A DNA stretch of 64,000 nt from Flavimobilis marinus (GTDB lineage: Bacteria > Actinomycetota > Actinomycetes > Actinomycetales > Cellulomonadaceae), in contig NZ_FONZ01000003.1 in the NCBI RefSeq assembly GCF_900113055.1, forward strand, positions 62,001 through 126,000, written 5' to 3'. The notes beneath the pieces are model-generated. The model made no database searches. It was not told the DNA's origin and was given only the letters and a program-made list of their open reading frames with translations. How positions within the stretch are numbered: the first letter of the stretch is position 1; the number at the start of each line of letters is the position of its first letter. The translations under genes and the position numbers were made by a program. Positions 11,474 through 21,107 of the stretch are shown here, piece after piece.

Positions 11474-14041
11474 CGCTCGGTACCTCGGTTCACGATTGTC
11501 TCTGCGGTCCACAACGTCGAGGCGTACCTCCCGGACTTCATCGCGTCGATCGAGGCGCAGACCTTCGACCTGGCGCGACTCGAGGTCATCCTGATCGACG
11601 ACGGGTCGACCGACTCCTCGGCGCAGCTCCTGGACACTTGGGCGCGACGGCGACCGGAGACTGTGCGGGTGATCCGGCAGGCGAACGCTGGCCAAGGCGC
11701 TGCGCGCAACGTCGGTCTGGAGTACGCGACGGGCGAGTGGGTGACGTTCACCGATCCCGACGACACGGTCTCAGCGAACTACCTCGCGGAAATTGATGCC
11801 TTCCTGACGGCGCATCCGGCAGCAGTCCTCGCCGGCACGTACCGCATCCTGCACATGGATGGGACGGGTGAGAAGCTCGACACCCACCCGCTGCGTAAGC
11901 ACTTCACCGCCCGCAACCGCCTGATCGACCTCGACAAGCACGACGACCTCTTCTACGGCAGCGCACCCTGCGCCTTCTTCCGGCTCGATCTGATCCGCGC
12001 GCAGGGCCGGACGTTTGACGACCGGATCCGCCCCAACTTCGAGGACGGGCACTTCACGGGCCGGTACCTGCTCGACTGCGAAGAACGCAAGATCGGGTTC
12101 GTGACGACGGCTCAGTACTACTACCGCAAGCGCTCCGACAAGTCCTCGACCTTGCAGACGAGCCTGACCCACCCGGGGCGCTACACCGACGTGCCGCGCT
12201 ACGGCTACCTCGACCTGCTTGAGGCCGCGGCGGAGCGCTACGGAGCCGCGCCCGCGTGGGTGCAGACGTTCCTGCTCTACGAGCTCTCCTGGTTCTTCAG
12301 CGCGGAGGACAAGCCGTCAGGCTCCGCCTCCGCCGCGAACGGCGACGTCGCCCGAGAGTTCCTCGGCCACCTCTCGAAGATCCGGGCTCACCTGTCCGAC
12401 GACGTGCTTCGGACGTTCGACCTGTGGCGCTTCTCGAGCACCTGGCGCGACGCGATGCTCGCGCTCGGCCAGGACTCCTGGCGGTCGTCCGTCGCGGTGC
12501 TCACCCGAGTCGACGTCGACCAGCGCCTGCTCTGCGTGAGCTACCGATATGCAGGTCAGCTTCCCACTGAAGAGTTCCGGGATCGTGGCCGGCCACTCGA
12601 GCCCGTCGTCACCAAGATCCAGGACCACACCTTCTTCGACCACGCCATGGTCCAGGAGCGGATCGTCTGGCTTCCGCTGACCAAGGACTTGACCATCAGG
12701 CTCGACGGGCAGCTCGTGCAGATCCGCGAAGATTGGCCGGCGCCGACCGACTACCGAGCGAAGCGGCTTCTCGCGGCCGCGCGAGCGGCTCAGCGCGCCA
12801 GGCCCCTCCCGCTCTCGACGGTCGCGAGGGGAACTCCGCTTTCGGCCCGGGACCGGTGGACGCTCCGCCTCGCGGATTCCAGCCTCGTCAAGCGCGTCTT
12901 CGGCAACGCATGGGTGCTCATGGATCGCGTGCACGACGCGGACGACAGCGCCGAGCTGCTGTTCCGGCACCTCCGACACAAGCACCGGGGCATCAACGCG
13001 TGGTTCGTGATCGAGGACAGCGCACCCGACCATGCCCGGCTGCGCGCCGATGGGTATCGTCGGGTGGTGCCCTACGGCTCCCTGCGCTGGAAGCTGCTCC
13101 TCCTCAATGCCGCGCACCTCGCAAGTTCGCACGCCGACGCTCCGGTCATCAACCCCCGAGAGGTCACGCGGCTTCGTCCACCGCGTTGGCGGTTCACGTT
13201 TCTGCAGCACGGTGTGATCAAGGACGACATCTCGCGGTGGCTCAACCCCAAGCCGATCGACCTCTTCGTCACCAGCACGCCGGCTGAGCTCGATTTCGTC
13301 GGCGGGGATCACTCTCCGTTCCGTTTCACCAGGCGCGAAGTAACGATGGCCGGCCTCCCGCGGTTCGACCGCCTCTACCGCGCCGGACATGAGGTTGCGA
13401 CTGAGGCTCAGGACCTGATCCTGGTGACGCCCACGTGGCGGTTCTGGCTCGCGCCCCGAACGGCCGAGGCGACCCAGCACCGTGAGATGGCCGACGACCT
13501 CCTTCAGTCCGACTACGTTCGCCAGTGGCGCGATCTGCTCGCCTCCGAAGAGCTCAAGCGCATCGCGGACGAGCGCGGGCTCACGATCGCGTTCATGCCG
13601 CACCCCAACATGGAGTTGCTGCTTGACGCCATGCGCCTGCCAGCGCACGTGAAGCTCATCCGGTACGTCGGTACGGACATCGCCCGAACGTTCGCGCGCG
13701 CCGGGGTGCTGGTGACCGATTACTCATCCGTCGCGTTCAACGCCGCCTACATGGACCGACCTGTCGTTTACTTCCAGTTTGATGCAAAAGCCTTCTTTGC
13801 TGGCGCGCACGTTGGCCGTGGCGGCTACTTCGAGTACGAGCGGGACGGGTTCGGCCCGGTCCGGGCCGACCTTGAGGGCGCGCTCTCGGCGATTGACGAG
13901 GTCACGCTCGCCGGGCGTCGTGCGGCGTCCCCTTACGCCGAGCGCATCGCAGCAGCCTTCCCCACGCGCGACGGGCGCTCGAGCGAGCGCGTGGTTGCGG
14001 CCATGAAGAAGCTCCGCTCACCGAGGCGTGGCGCGAGGTGA
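11471..14041 (+). CDS. GT2 glycosyltransferase fused to CDP-glycerol glycerophosphotransferase
   Basis: The 856-residue protein has two catalytic parts. Residues 1 to about 230 are a GT-A fold family 2 transferase: TIVSAVHNVEAYLPDFIASI, IDDGSTDSS, and the metal-binding DPDDT. Residues about 480-850 are a TagF/TarF-like poly(glycerol/ribitol phosphate) transferase with FLQHGVIKDD, the conserved TSTPAE and the nucleotide-binding end VLVTDYSSVAFNAAYMDRPVVYFQFD. Known enzymes with this pairing build sugar-substituted teichoic acid-like or phosphopolyol polymers at the cytoplasmic membrane face. The linker (about 230-480) has no recognised domain. A polyol-phosphate polymer or a phosphodiester-linked capsule is therefore likely. 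No CDP-glycerol or CDP-ribitol synthase is seen in the window. Confidence 0.9.
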   Translation: MRSVPRFTIVSAVHNVEAYLPDFIASIEAQTFDLARLEVILIDDGSTDSSAQLLDTWARRRPETVRVIRQANAGQGAARNVGLEYATGEWVTFTDPDDTVSANYLAEIDAFLTAHPAAVLAGTYRILHMDGTGEKLDTHPLRKHFTARNRLIDLDKHDDLFYGSAPCAFFRLDLIRAQGRTFDDRIRPNFEDGHFTGRYLLDCEERKIGFVTTAQYYYRKRSDKSSTLQTSLTHPGRYTDVPRYGYLDLLEAAAERYGAAPAWVQTFLLYELSWFFSAEDKPSGSASAANGDVAREFLGHLSKIRAHLSDDVLRTFDLWRFSSTWRDAMLALGQDSWRSSVAVLTRVDVDQRLLCVSYRYAGQLPTEEFRDRGRPLEPVVTKIQDHTFFDHAMVQERIVWLPLTKDLTIRLDGQLVQIREDWPAPTDYRAKRLLAAARAAQRARPLPLSTVARGTPLSARDRWTLRLADSSLVKRVFGNAWVLMDRVHDADDSAELLFRHLRHKHRGINAWFVIEDSAPDHARLRADGYRRVVPYGSLRWKLLLLNAAHLASSHADAPVINPREVTRLRPPRWRFTFLQHGVIKDDISRWLNPKPIDLFVTSTPAELDFVGGDHSPFRFTRREVTMAGLPRFDRLYRAGHEVATEAQDLILVTPTWRFWLAPRTAEATQHREMADDLLQSDYVRQWRDLLASEELKRIADERGLTIAFMPHPNMELLLDAMRLPAHVKLIRYVGTDIARTFARAGVLVTDYSSVAFNAAYMDRPVVYFQFDAKAFFAGAHVGRGGYFEYERDGFGPVRADLEGALSAIDEVTLAGRRAASPYAERIAAAFPTRDGRSSERVVAAMKKLRSPRRGAR

Positions 14042-14073
14042 TCCACTCAGCGGCCTGACCTGAGCGGCAAGTC

Positions 14074-15906
14074 TCAGCTTGCGGCCCGCTCTCCCAACGC
14101 CTCGCGGTAGATTCCCGGCCAGTGGTGCATCGCTAAGGGGAGGAAGTGCTCGTCATCCTTCACCCAGGTGTGGCCGCGTCCGTGCCTGACGTACATGAAG
14201 CCCGTCGGATGGGTCACATAGGTGAGGCCCCCCTCGCGCAACACGCGTTGGAAGAGAGCACGGTCAACGGCGCGGGGCACCGGGCGCCAGCCGCCGACGG
14301 AGTACAAGTCGGCCAGGGAGATCAGGAGCGTCCCGCCCGCGACCTGCTCCGAGTAGTACTCGCTGCGGAACTTGCGTTGGATCGTCGTATCCTGCGCTTC
14401 CAGGTAGACGAACTCGGCCTGCTTGCCGACGACCGTCGCACCGCTGTACATCCGTGCGAGCACCAGGTCCCAGACGTGCTCCGGGCCGTAAAGGTCGTCG
14501 TCGTCGATCTTGGTGAGGAGCGGGCCCGACGCACGCCGCGTGCCCTCCGCGAGTGCCTCCCCGAATGTCTCAGACGCGGGGACCTCGACGACGTTTGTGA
14601 GCAGATGCCCCAACTCGGCATCCTCGTCGTCGGTGAGGGCGAGCGGGCCGGTCCCGTGCAGGACCACGACGACGTCCAGCGATGGATAGGTCTGCGCTGC
14701 AATCTGTCGGAGCGCACTCACAACCAAATGCGGACGATTCGTCGTCAGGAGCACAGTGACGTGCGGCACGGAATCTGCGACGGGCACTAAGCGCGCCTCA
14801 CCGTCGACGATTCGGGGAATGACGACGCCGTTGTGCGCGCGCAGGGCCTGCCGACGCTGTGTCGCCCCACGAATCGTCCGCTCGGCTGCGAGCTCCGGCA
14901 GTCTTCCGGCGAACGAAGAGACCAGGACCGGGTCGACACCAGGTAGGGCACCGGCTAGGTGATCTCCATCGTGAAGGATGAGGCCAGACGCCGCGAGCTC
15001 GACGAGCCGCGCCGGGAGGTGAGGGCTGTCGGCGCGGACATCCGTGAGCGAGATCGATTCGACCTTGCGCAGGGCGTGCAGGTTGTCTGCAGAGATCGGC
15101 TCTCCAGGGCGCAAGAGCACGGCTGCCCCCGAGGCCGCGCTAATGCGCCACCCTTCCCCGTCAGCATGCAGACCTGCTCTGAGCGCCTTCGGATCACCGT
15201 TGCGCGGCGCGCGCCGGTTCACCGGATGATGCAAGTGAATGTCGATTGTCGGCTGCGGTGAGCGCAAGGCGCCTCCCCCGTCGGTCGGTAGGACCACCGT
15301 GGCGGCGGCCTGCCAACGCGCCTCGTCTTCTTCGCCGGTGGCGACGACATCCGACCCCAGCAGAACGTCCGGCAACGGCTCTTCATACGGTGGGTCTGCC
15401 CAGGGGGTGGCTAGCATTCCCAGCGCCGAAACGGGAGCGTACGGGCTTACCGTCAGCTGTGCGCTGACGGCGTCGGCCGGGCCGTAGCCCGGCCTGATCG
15501 CCCGGATAACGGCGCGCGCCACATTGGCGAGAGTCGTCTCAGTCCCGAGCGCGACTGCCACCGTCATCACGCCAAGCCGGCCCTCAGGCCACACGACTGA
15601 GACGTCCGCGCCAGGCAGATCGATCGTCGCCCGCCATCCAGCCCAGGGCAGCCGCGCCCTGCTGATCGCCAGCGTCATCGAGTCCGTCACGGACACCGTC
15701 TGGCCTGCGACGGTCAGAGCCCGAAGCAGGTCAGCACTCCTTACCCGAACGTCGACGCTCGCAACGACGGGTCCGAGCGCGTGCAGCGCTCGTCGGACGT
15801 CCTTACTCTCGCGGATGACAAGCCGCGGGCGCCCCTCGGCGACCTCCATCGCTGACCCAGCATTGGCCCTCCGGCGCCCCCTCCGCCACCTCAGCACGCC
15901 CAGCAC
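14074..15906 (-). CDS. family 2-like glycosyltransferase with long N-terminal region
   Basis: The 610-residue protein has a recognisable GT-A domain only in its C-terminal half (about 375-610). HVTVLLTTNRPHLVVSALRQ starts the nucleotide-binding strand, AQTYPSLDVVVVLHG follows, and TKIDDDDLYGPEHVWD holds the DxD metal site. The N-terminal 370 residues look like mixed alpha/beta sequence without a recognised family. The GTG at 15906 has AGAAGG just upstream and was chosen because no ATG, GTG or TTG lies between it and the upstream in-frame stop. It is the last gene of a four- or five-gene minus-strand operon and probably adds a sugar to the surface polymer. Confidence 0.82.
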   Translation of the reverse strand: MLGVLRWRRGRRRANAGSAMEVAEGRPRLVIRESKDVRRALHALGPVVASVDVRVRSADLLRALTVAGQTVSVTDSMTLAISRARLPWAGWRATIDLPGADVSVVWPEGRLGVMTVAVALGTETTLANVARAVIRAIRPGYGPADAVSAQLTVSPYAPVSALGMLATPWADPPYEEPLPDVLLGSDVVATGEEDEARWQAAATVVLPTDGGGALRSPQPTIDIHLHHPVNRRAPRNGDPKALRAGLHADGEGWRISAASGAAVLLRPGEPISADNLHALRKVESISLTDVRADSPHLPARLVELAASGLILHDGDHLAGALPGVDPVLVSSFAGRLPELAAERTIRGATQRRQALRAHNGVVIPRIVDGEARLVPVADSVPHVTVLLTTNRPHLVVSALRQIAAQTYPSLDVVVVLHGTGPLALTDDEDAELGHLLTNVVEVPASETFGEALAEGTRRASGPLLTKIDDDDLYGPEHVWDLVLARMYSGATVVGKQAEFVYLEAQDTTIQRKFRSEYYSEQVAGGTLLISLADLYSVGGWRPVPRAVDRALFQRVLREGGLTYVTHPTGFMYVRHGRGHTWVKDDEHFLPLAMHHWPGIYREALGERAAS

Positions 15907-15945
15907 TGCCCTTCTGATGATGACCGCCGCGGCATGCGCGATTCG

Positions 15946-16683
15946 TCACTCATTCGTGACAACCCCCGGTTCGATGCGTCGCGCAGGCACGTAGCGCATC
16001 TGGTATCGGTCCTCGACGCTCCAGGGGACCAGAGCCTCACTGAGGCCGAACCGTCCGGCGAACGCCGCGGCCTGGGTCCCCTTATCATCTCCCGTGAAAT
16101 GAACCAGGAAGTGCTCGTCAGGCTTGGACTGGAAGTGAAATGGCCGAGTATTAAAAGCGGTGTACGGCAGCCGACGCACAAATCCGGGACGCCGATAGAC
16201 GGGGTTCGTCAGGAGCTGATAGACCATCGCGTCCTGATCGCCTCGCGTGAAGTACCCGAGGCGATCGACGTCCCACCACGCCTCCACGACGTCCATCGGC
16301 GTGCGCGCGACGTCACGCAAGAAGCGTGACGTCCGGGCCGTTCGTCGGATCAAGAAGTTGCCCGAGCTGATCCACGTCTTCTTGCCCTTATTGATCGGGC
16401 TCTCGCAAAACACCAGTGCCGTACGCGGGTCTTTGGGCAGAAATTCGCGTAGAGCTCGGTCGTGTTGCATGAAGAAGGCGTCATCGTCGATCCAGAACGT
16501 CCAGTCAAACAGCGGCGTCAGCTTTTGGATCTTCTCGAGCTTGGCGCCGAACTTTCGCTCGACCGTCGGCGCGACGTCGAAGATGTACGTGTAACCGTGT
16601 CGCGACGCGTACGCCTGGTGGTTGATGTGCGCCCGAGTACGGAGGTGGTCGCAGTAGCTGATAATGCCGATGCTGCGACTCAT
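15946..16683 (-). CDS. GT34-like (GMA12/MNN10 type) glycosyltransferase
   Basis: The 245-residue protein starts SIGIISYCDHLRTRAHINHQ and continues with YASRHGYTYIF, the pattern of the galactosyltransferase GMA12/MNN10 family, which is best known from fungi and plants. FDWTFWIDDDAFFM contains the DxD metal-binding site. GNFLIRRT, RGDQDAMVYQLL and a late FLVHFTGDDKG fit the conserved blocks of that family. The start ATG overlaps the stop of the preceding GT2 gene by four bases (ATGA), so the two are translationally coupled. The donor and acceptor cannot be read from the sequence. Confidence 0.8.
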   Translation of the reverse strand: MSRSIGIISYCDHLRTRAHINHQAYASRHGYTYIFDVAPTVERKFGAKLEKIQKLTPLFDWTFWIDDDAFFMQHDRALREFLPKDPRTALVFCESPINKGKKTWISSGNFLIRRTARTSRFLRDVARTPMDVVEAWWDVDRLGYFTRGDQDAMVYQLLTNPVYRRPGFVRRLPYTAFNTRPFHFQSKPDEHFLVHFTGDDKGTQAAAFAGRFGLSEALVPWSVEDRYQMRYVPARRIEPGVVTNE

Positions 16684-18302
16684 GACGGCCCCGGCGCAAC
16701 TAGCGGCGCGACCCGGATCGGGAGGGGCCGCAGCCGTTGGTCGACAACCATCTCGACCGTCAAGCGATAGTCGTCCAGGTCCCTTGGCGCGACACCTTCT
16801 ACGATGTAGCGATCGCGCCGTTTCCATCCGTTGACGATCCGTGCTGCCGGCTTGGGGGAATCCCGCTTGACCGTCGCTGAGCGCCCCGCTTGGCCACGGG
16901 CGATCAGGCGACCAGTGTTCCACTCTGCCGAGAGCGACCCACTCGAACTCACCTCGACAACCACCCTGGTGCCACCTCCGACGTCCGCAGCTCGCCGCAG
17001 AACAGCAGACGTGCGCGCGCACTGCACACTCAAGAGCCGCGCTCCGTCCAAGTCTCCGGCTTCGAGGCGGCCCAGAATCATCCTCTCGGCGCGGGTCAGA
17101 TCGGTAAGAGATACGTAAGCCTCACGGAAAGCGACGGTATCGGCGGCGAGATCACGGTCCGTCGCGTTAGCCGCCCGACTGAACTGTCCAAGAAACTCTT
17201 CGCGCCAGACCTGGCGGAGGACCGTATCGCCCCCCGGCTCATGTCGAAGCAGCTTGGCTAGTTGCGTGGCGTCGTCGCGCCTATCCGCCGTGTGCGGCGG
17301 GTGGACGTCATCCCAGACGAGGTAAAGCAAGTCCGCGCGGGCGCTCGCGAGAAGCGCGTAGACCATGCGCTTGTCAAGCGGGATCTTGCGCCAGACCCAA
17401 TGAGGACACCGCTCGACTGCCGCTGCGATGACCCGGGCGAGCTCGGCAAAGGCCCCTGCATCGGCCCTCGATACCGTTCGGCCACTGAAGTAGCCCTTCA
17501 GCGCCGCCCAACCGTCGGTTTCGAACAACATGGTCAGGAAGTAGTGAACGACCGTGTGCTCACTTCGTTCCGCCAAGATTGTCAGGCACAGCGACTCTTG
17601 CTGGAAGTATGCGAGCAGCGCGTCCTCGCGCTTGGCCGCAGACGTCATGGACCCACCGCCGGGGCGCCGTCGGTACACGTAGGTCACTGAGGGGTCGAGA
17701 TCAATCGATGCCTCGGCCATAGCCTCTGTCATGGCGACCACGTCGTTGGCCCGCGGAGGGTTCCGGAAGTGCGCCCCAGAGCGTCGCCAATGGCGCATCG
17801 TGAAGATCTTGTTCCACACCACGCGGTCCCTGAGCAACCGCGGCTCGTCGCGCAGCCCGACGCCTGTGCGGCTCTCGCCGTAGATCGGCAGCCCTGACTG
17901 GCGCAGCCAGGACGTGGATGGGGCGAATGTCAGGTAGTTCCCCGCAATGATGTCTGAACCGGAGAGGCGCAACCGCTCGAGCAGCCGCGCGTAAACCCCG
18001 TCGGGCACGATATCGTCACCGTCCGCGAAGGCGAGGAACTCCCCACGTGCCCGCGCTACGCCCTCGTTGCGCGCCTCACCACCGCCCCGGACCGTCGCCC
18101 TGACGACCCGAAGGCGGGAGTCGCGTTGCGCGAGCATCTCGAGCACCTCGACCGTTCCGTCATCCGAATGATCGTCGACGACAATGACCTCGAGGTCGAC
18201 ACCTCTCTGCGTCAAAACAGACGTCACCGCCTCCTCGACCCACAGCGCCACATTCTTGGTCGGCATCACCACCGAGATCTCGGGGCCACGGTCAGCGCTC
18301 AC
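16680..18302 (-). CDS. family 2 glycosyltransferase with C-terminal beta-rich extension
   Basis: The 540-residue protein starts at the GTG at 18302, which has GGAGAGGAG about 6 bases upstream; the frame is open to 18536, but that part is arginine-rich and unsupported. The GT-A domain (about 1-220) has ISVVMPTKNVALWVEEAVTS, VIVVDDHSDDGT, ARNEGVARARGEFLAFADGDD (metal site) and DRVVWNKIFTMRHW, a block common in teichoic acid and capsule GT2 enzymes. The remaining 300 residues are mostly helical and then beta-rich, with no recognised domain. The gene overlaps the upstream GT2 gene by 11 bases and the downstream GT34-like gene by 4, so all three sit in one operon. Confidence 0.9.
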   Translation of the reverse strand: MSADRGPEISVVMPTKNVALWVEEAVTSVLTQRGVDLEVIVVDDHSDDGTVEVLEMLAQRDSRLRVVRATVRGGGEARNEGVARARGEFLAFADGDDIVPDGVYARLLERLRLSGSDIIAGNYLTFAPSTSWLRQSGLPIYGESRTGVGLRDEPRLLRDRVVWNKIFTMRHWRRSGAHFRNPPRANDVVAMTEAMAEASIDLDPSVTYVYRRRPGGGSMTSAAKREDALLAYFQQESLCLTILAERSEHTVVHYFLTMLFETDGWAALKGYFSGRTVSRADAGAFAELARVIAAAVERCPHWVWRKIPLDKRMVYALLASARADLLYLVWDDVHPPHTADRRDDATQLAKLLRHEPGGDTVLRQVWREEFLGQFSRAANATDRDLAADTVAFREAYVSLTDLTRAERMILGRLEAGDLDGARLLSVQCARTSAVLRRAADVGGGTRVVVEVSSSGSLSAEWNTGRLIARGQAGRSATVKRDSPKPAARIVNGWKRRDRYIVEGVAPRDLDDYRLTVEMVVDQRLRPLPIRVAPLVAPGPS

Positions 18303-20088
18303 GTCGCGCTCCTCTCCGCACGCGCTGTAGCACGCCGCGTACCGTCGATTTGCCGATGCTGTTGATCTGAGCGCGCCTAATCCGTCGCGCGGTGGGGGTC
18401 GCGCGCACGGGTGTGCGGCGCCAGGTCGCGACGCTTCCCTTCCCGGTCGGACGCAGCGCAACGGCTGAGCCGGGCGTGCCTGAGTCAAGCGGGCCATAGA
18501 TGCGCGCCGGCTCCCACCACTCCACGCCGTGGGCATTCAGGCAGATCTCGACGCGTCCCTTCCCATGAGGCTGGTTGCCGAGGTGGACAACCGCGCTAAC
18601 GTCGGTTCTTCCATCGTCGCCGAGCGCCACCGTGCTCACGCGTCCTTCGGGCATCATCTTGCCGAACGATGTCCGAGCACCCACGACCATGAGTTCCTCA
18701 TGGGTGAGGAAGTCGTTCGAGACGCTCAACTTCAGGATGAGCTCGTTCTCGCGAGAGCCGCCACTGGCGCTCTCGATCACCGCTTCGCTGAAACGCGCGA
18801 GCCGGAGCAGCGTCTTGAGGTCCTGATCGTGTCGTCCCTCGGACGCGAGCGTGAGCATCCCTACGACGCGGGGCGGTAGAGCAGCGCGTGCGCTGTCGTC
18901 GAAGTCCTCTGCGGCACGCGCAACCGTTGCGGCGGCTTCCTGTCCGTCGACGGCGTCGTCGAGCCACGGCTGGACGAAGACGCGAGCAAATCGCGGGAGG
19001 GAGTCCGCGGCCCCATCCACTCCAAGGGTTGCACCCGTCTTGGCCGCAGCGACGCCGTGGGCTCTGGCCGCGAGATGCACTGCGGTGGCCGGTAGGGGGT
19101 ACCCCAAGTAGTGCAGGAGGTGAGGGCGCCTCGTGACCAGCAGGTCCACGGCCCACCGCTCTTGTTGGTTGAGCGCGGCGATAGCCGAGCTCGGGGCAGC
19201 CAGGACCGCGCGCTCCGCCAACGCGCACACCTTCTCGAGAAGGATGACGTCGTCAAGAATGTGAAGGGACTTCACGCGAGAGATGACCTCGTTCTTCAAG
19301 AGTCGCGTGACGTAGACCGACTGAGCTTCGACCTGCCCAGCCGCCTCGAGCGCGTTGAGGACCGCATGCACCTGCTCGCACCAGTCGGTCAGCTTCCGGG
19401 CGTCGTTCAGGCTCGTAGTGATCGACCCGGGTCGTCGTCGATACTGGTAAACCACCGCATCGACGACGTCAACCGAGGCCGCGTGCAAATAGACCTGCGT
19501 CGACGGGACGACGTCCTCGCAAGTCGTGCCCTCAGGCCAACGAATACCGTTCTCGATCATGAACGCACGGTCGTACACCTTGTTCCATGCCGTGTGGTCG
19601 AGCACCAGCTCCGGCGTCGCGGTCAGATTCGTCGCCGTTCGTGCTTCGCGAAAGGCAGCATTGACTGTCGTCCAGTACTGGCGACGACCGAGGCCGCCAA
19701 ACTCCTGAGCGCGACCGGTGGCGACCACCGAACCCGACGCTGTCAGAGAGTCGACCAGGGTGCGGTAAGCGTCCACGGGAACAACGTCGTCGCTGTCCGG
19801 GAAGGTGACGTACTTGCCGGATGCAGCAAGGAGCCCTTCGTTCCGCGACGCGCCGAGCCCGATGTTGTGGGCGCGGTCGATGACCCTGACGCGCGAGTCC
19901 GTCGCTGCGACCGCATGAGCGATCTCTGCGGACCTGTCGGGCGAACCATCGATCACCACGATCACCTCGAGCGCACGATAGGTCTGGTTCACGACCGACT
20001 CCAGGCACGCCTCGAGCCACTCCTCGACGCCGTAGCAGGGGATGACGACACTGAGGAGCTCCGCATCCAAGCCGACCACGGTGCTCAC
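18292..20088 (-). CDS. family 2 glycosyltransferase with long C-terminal region
   Basis: The 598-residue protein opens with a GT-A domain (about 1-240): LLSVVIPCYGVEEWLEACLESV, VIVVIDGSPDRS, GASRNEGLLAASGKYVTFPD with the SDD metal site, and DHTAWNKVYDRAFM. About 300 helical residues follow, then a beta-rich tail of about 120 residues ending in a basic helix. The domain plan resembles the gene immediately downstream, so the two are probably old duplicates acting on successive linkages. The GTG start at 20088 overlaps the upstream pyruvyl transferase-like stop by four bases (GTGA). Confidence 0.9.
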   Translation of the reverse strand: MSTVVGLDAELLSVVIPCYGVEEWLEACLESVVNQTYRALEVIVVIDGSPDRSAEIAHAVAATDSRVRVIDRAHNIGLGASRNEGLLAASGKYVTFPDSDDVVPVDAYRTLVDSLTASGSVVATGRAQEFGGLGRRQYWTTVNAAFREARTATNLTATPELVLDHTAWNKVYDRAFMIENGIRWPEGTTCEDVVPSTQVYLHAASVDVVDAVVYQYRRRPGSITTSLNDARKLTDWCEQVHAVLNALEAAGQVEAQSVYVTRLLKNEVISRVKSLHILDDVILLEKVCALAERAVLAAPSSAIAALNQQERWAVDLLVTRRPHLLHYLGYPLPATAVHLAARAHGVAAAKTGATLGVDGAADSLPRFARVFVQPWLDDAVDGQEAAATVARAAEDFDDSARAALPPRVVGMLTLASEGRHDQDLKTLLRLARFSEAVIESASGGSRENELILKLSVSNDFLTHEELMVVGARTSFGKMMPEGRVSTVALGDDGRTDVSAVVHLGNQPHGKGRVEICLNAHGVEWWEPARIYGPLDSGTPGSAVALRPTGKGSVATWRRTPVRATPTARRIRRAQINSIGKSTVRGVLQRVRRGARRER

Positions 20089-20957
20089 GCCTCCACCTGC
20101 GCGGCCGCAAGGTCGGCAGGCTCTCGTCCGAAGAGCCCCCAGGGAAAAGCGCTCTCCAGGGCATCTAGGTCGACATCTGGCGCGCTGTGGCCGCCCATCT
20201 CCAAGGCCTCGTCGACCGACCTGGCGATCTCGGTGCCCGCGCGCCCTGTGCCTTCGAGGTAGTCCAGATACTTGAATGCAGGTTCTGACGCTGACGCGCA
20301 GAACCGGGCGGGGACGCCGAAAGCGTCGGCTACGACGATCGCGTGGAGCGAGGATCCCACGACGATCTCGCTCGCGACGAGGTGCCTGGCGACCGAGAGG
20401 AAGCTTGACCTCGGGTTGAGTACTCGCGGGTCGAAACGCGAACTCGGATAGTCGTTCAGGTTGGGCACGACCGCGGTGAGGCGGCGCTTCTGCTCACTCA
20501 ACCCGCTCAGTTGCGGAAAGTAGCGGCGGATCAGCAGGGCGGGATCCCCAAAGACTTCAGGGACTTCAAGATTTTGGTCACCGAGGAGCTCGGCCGTGCG
20601 GGGACCGCGTACCGCGTGCACAACGAGATTCAGGCCCCGCAGGTCCGGGAGCGGGACCTTCCCGTTCACACCGCTTCCCCAGACGTGGTCACCCGGGCGC
20701 GCGAAGTGCATGACAGACCCGACTGCGAGCAGTCGATGGGGCGCAGGCGCCACGGGTGAGTCGGCGGGCCTCGTGGCATTCGCGCCGACCATCGTGCGGA
20801 CCAAAGCCGGCCCCAAGACGTCTCCGAAGTTTGACACCGCTCTGGGCTGAAGCCCTCCCGGGACCGGCCGGACGGGGTTCCAGAAGGCAACGCGGACGTC
20901 ACGGATGGTCGTCTCGGCGAGGTCCTCCTCAGGTGGCACGGCTGTCATCTCGGTCAC
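20085..20957 (-). CDS. polysaccharide pyruvyl transferase-like protein
   Basis: The 290-residue protein (GTG at 20957; 287 residues if it starts at the ATG at 20948) has the layout of the polysaccharide pyruvyl transferase family (CsaB/WcaK type). SNFGDVLGPALV is the N-terminal glycine-rich block, LLAVGSVMHFARPGDHVWGSG follows, VVHAVRGPRTAELLG sits mid-protein, and EIVVGSSLHAIVVADAFGVPARF is the strongest C-terminal family signature. Members add a phosphoenolpyruvate-derived ketal to surface sugars, which makes the polymer acidic. A TACGAT -10 box six bases before the GTG favours that start and a leaderless mRNA. The gene heads the operon that runs down to 14074. Confidence 0.87.
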   Translation of the reverse strand: MTEMTAVPPEEDLAETTIRDVRVAFWNPVRPVPGGLQPRAVSNFGDVLGPALVRTMVGANATRPADSPVAPAPHRLLAVGSVMHFARPGDHVWGSGVNGKVPLPDLRGLNLVVHAVRGPRTAELLGDQNLEVPEVFGDPALLIRRYFPQLSGLSEQKRRLTAVVPNLNDYPSSRFDPRVLNPRSSFLSVARHLVASEIVVGSSLHAIVVADAFGVPARFCASASEPAFKYLDYLEGTGRAGTEIARSVDEALEMGGHSAPDVDLDALESAFPWGLFGREPADLAAAQVEA

Positions 20958-20969
20958 CCCAAGATCGTA
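20957..20969 (-). promoter_or_regulatory. TACGAT -10 box of the glycosyltransferase operon: leaderless start
   Basis: On the minus strand TACGAT (20969-20964) is followed by six bases and the GTG at 20957. It is preceded by TGTG, an extended -10-like feature. It drives the operon from the pyruvyl transferase-like gene through the GT at 14074. Confidence 0.6.
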
Positions 20970-21107
20970 CACACGGTAGTCGACGGGCCGGACGGGTCCT
21001 GGCGAAGGCACGGGTAGAGTGCGCTCGAGAGACCGCCCCAGCAGGCTCTCGAGCACGCAAGATACGGACGCCCGTTACGCGGGATCACGAGCGAAGGCAC
21101 AGCCATC

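Noticed and set aside
16191-16198. GCCGATAG match to a motility-sigma -10 box
   Set aside because: It lies inside the GT34-like gene on the plus strand with no gene start downstream, so it is a chance match.
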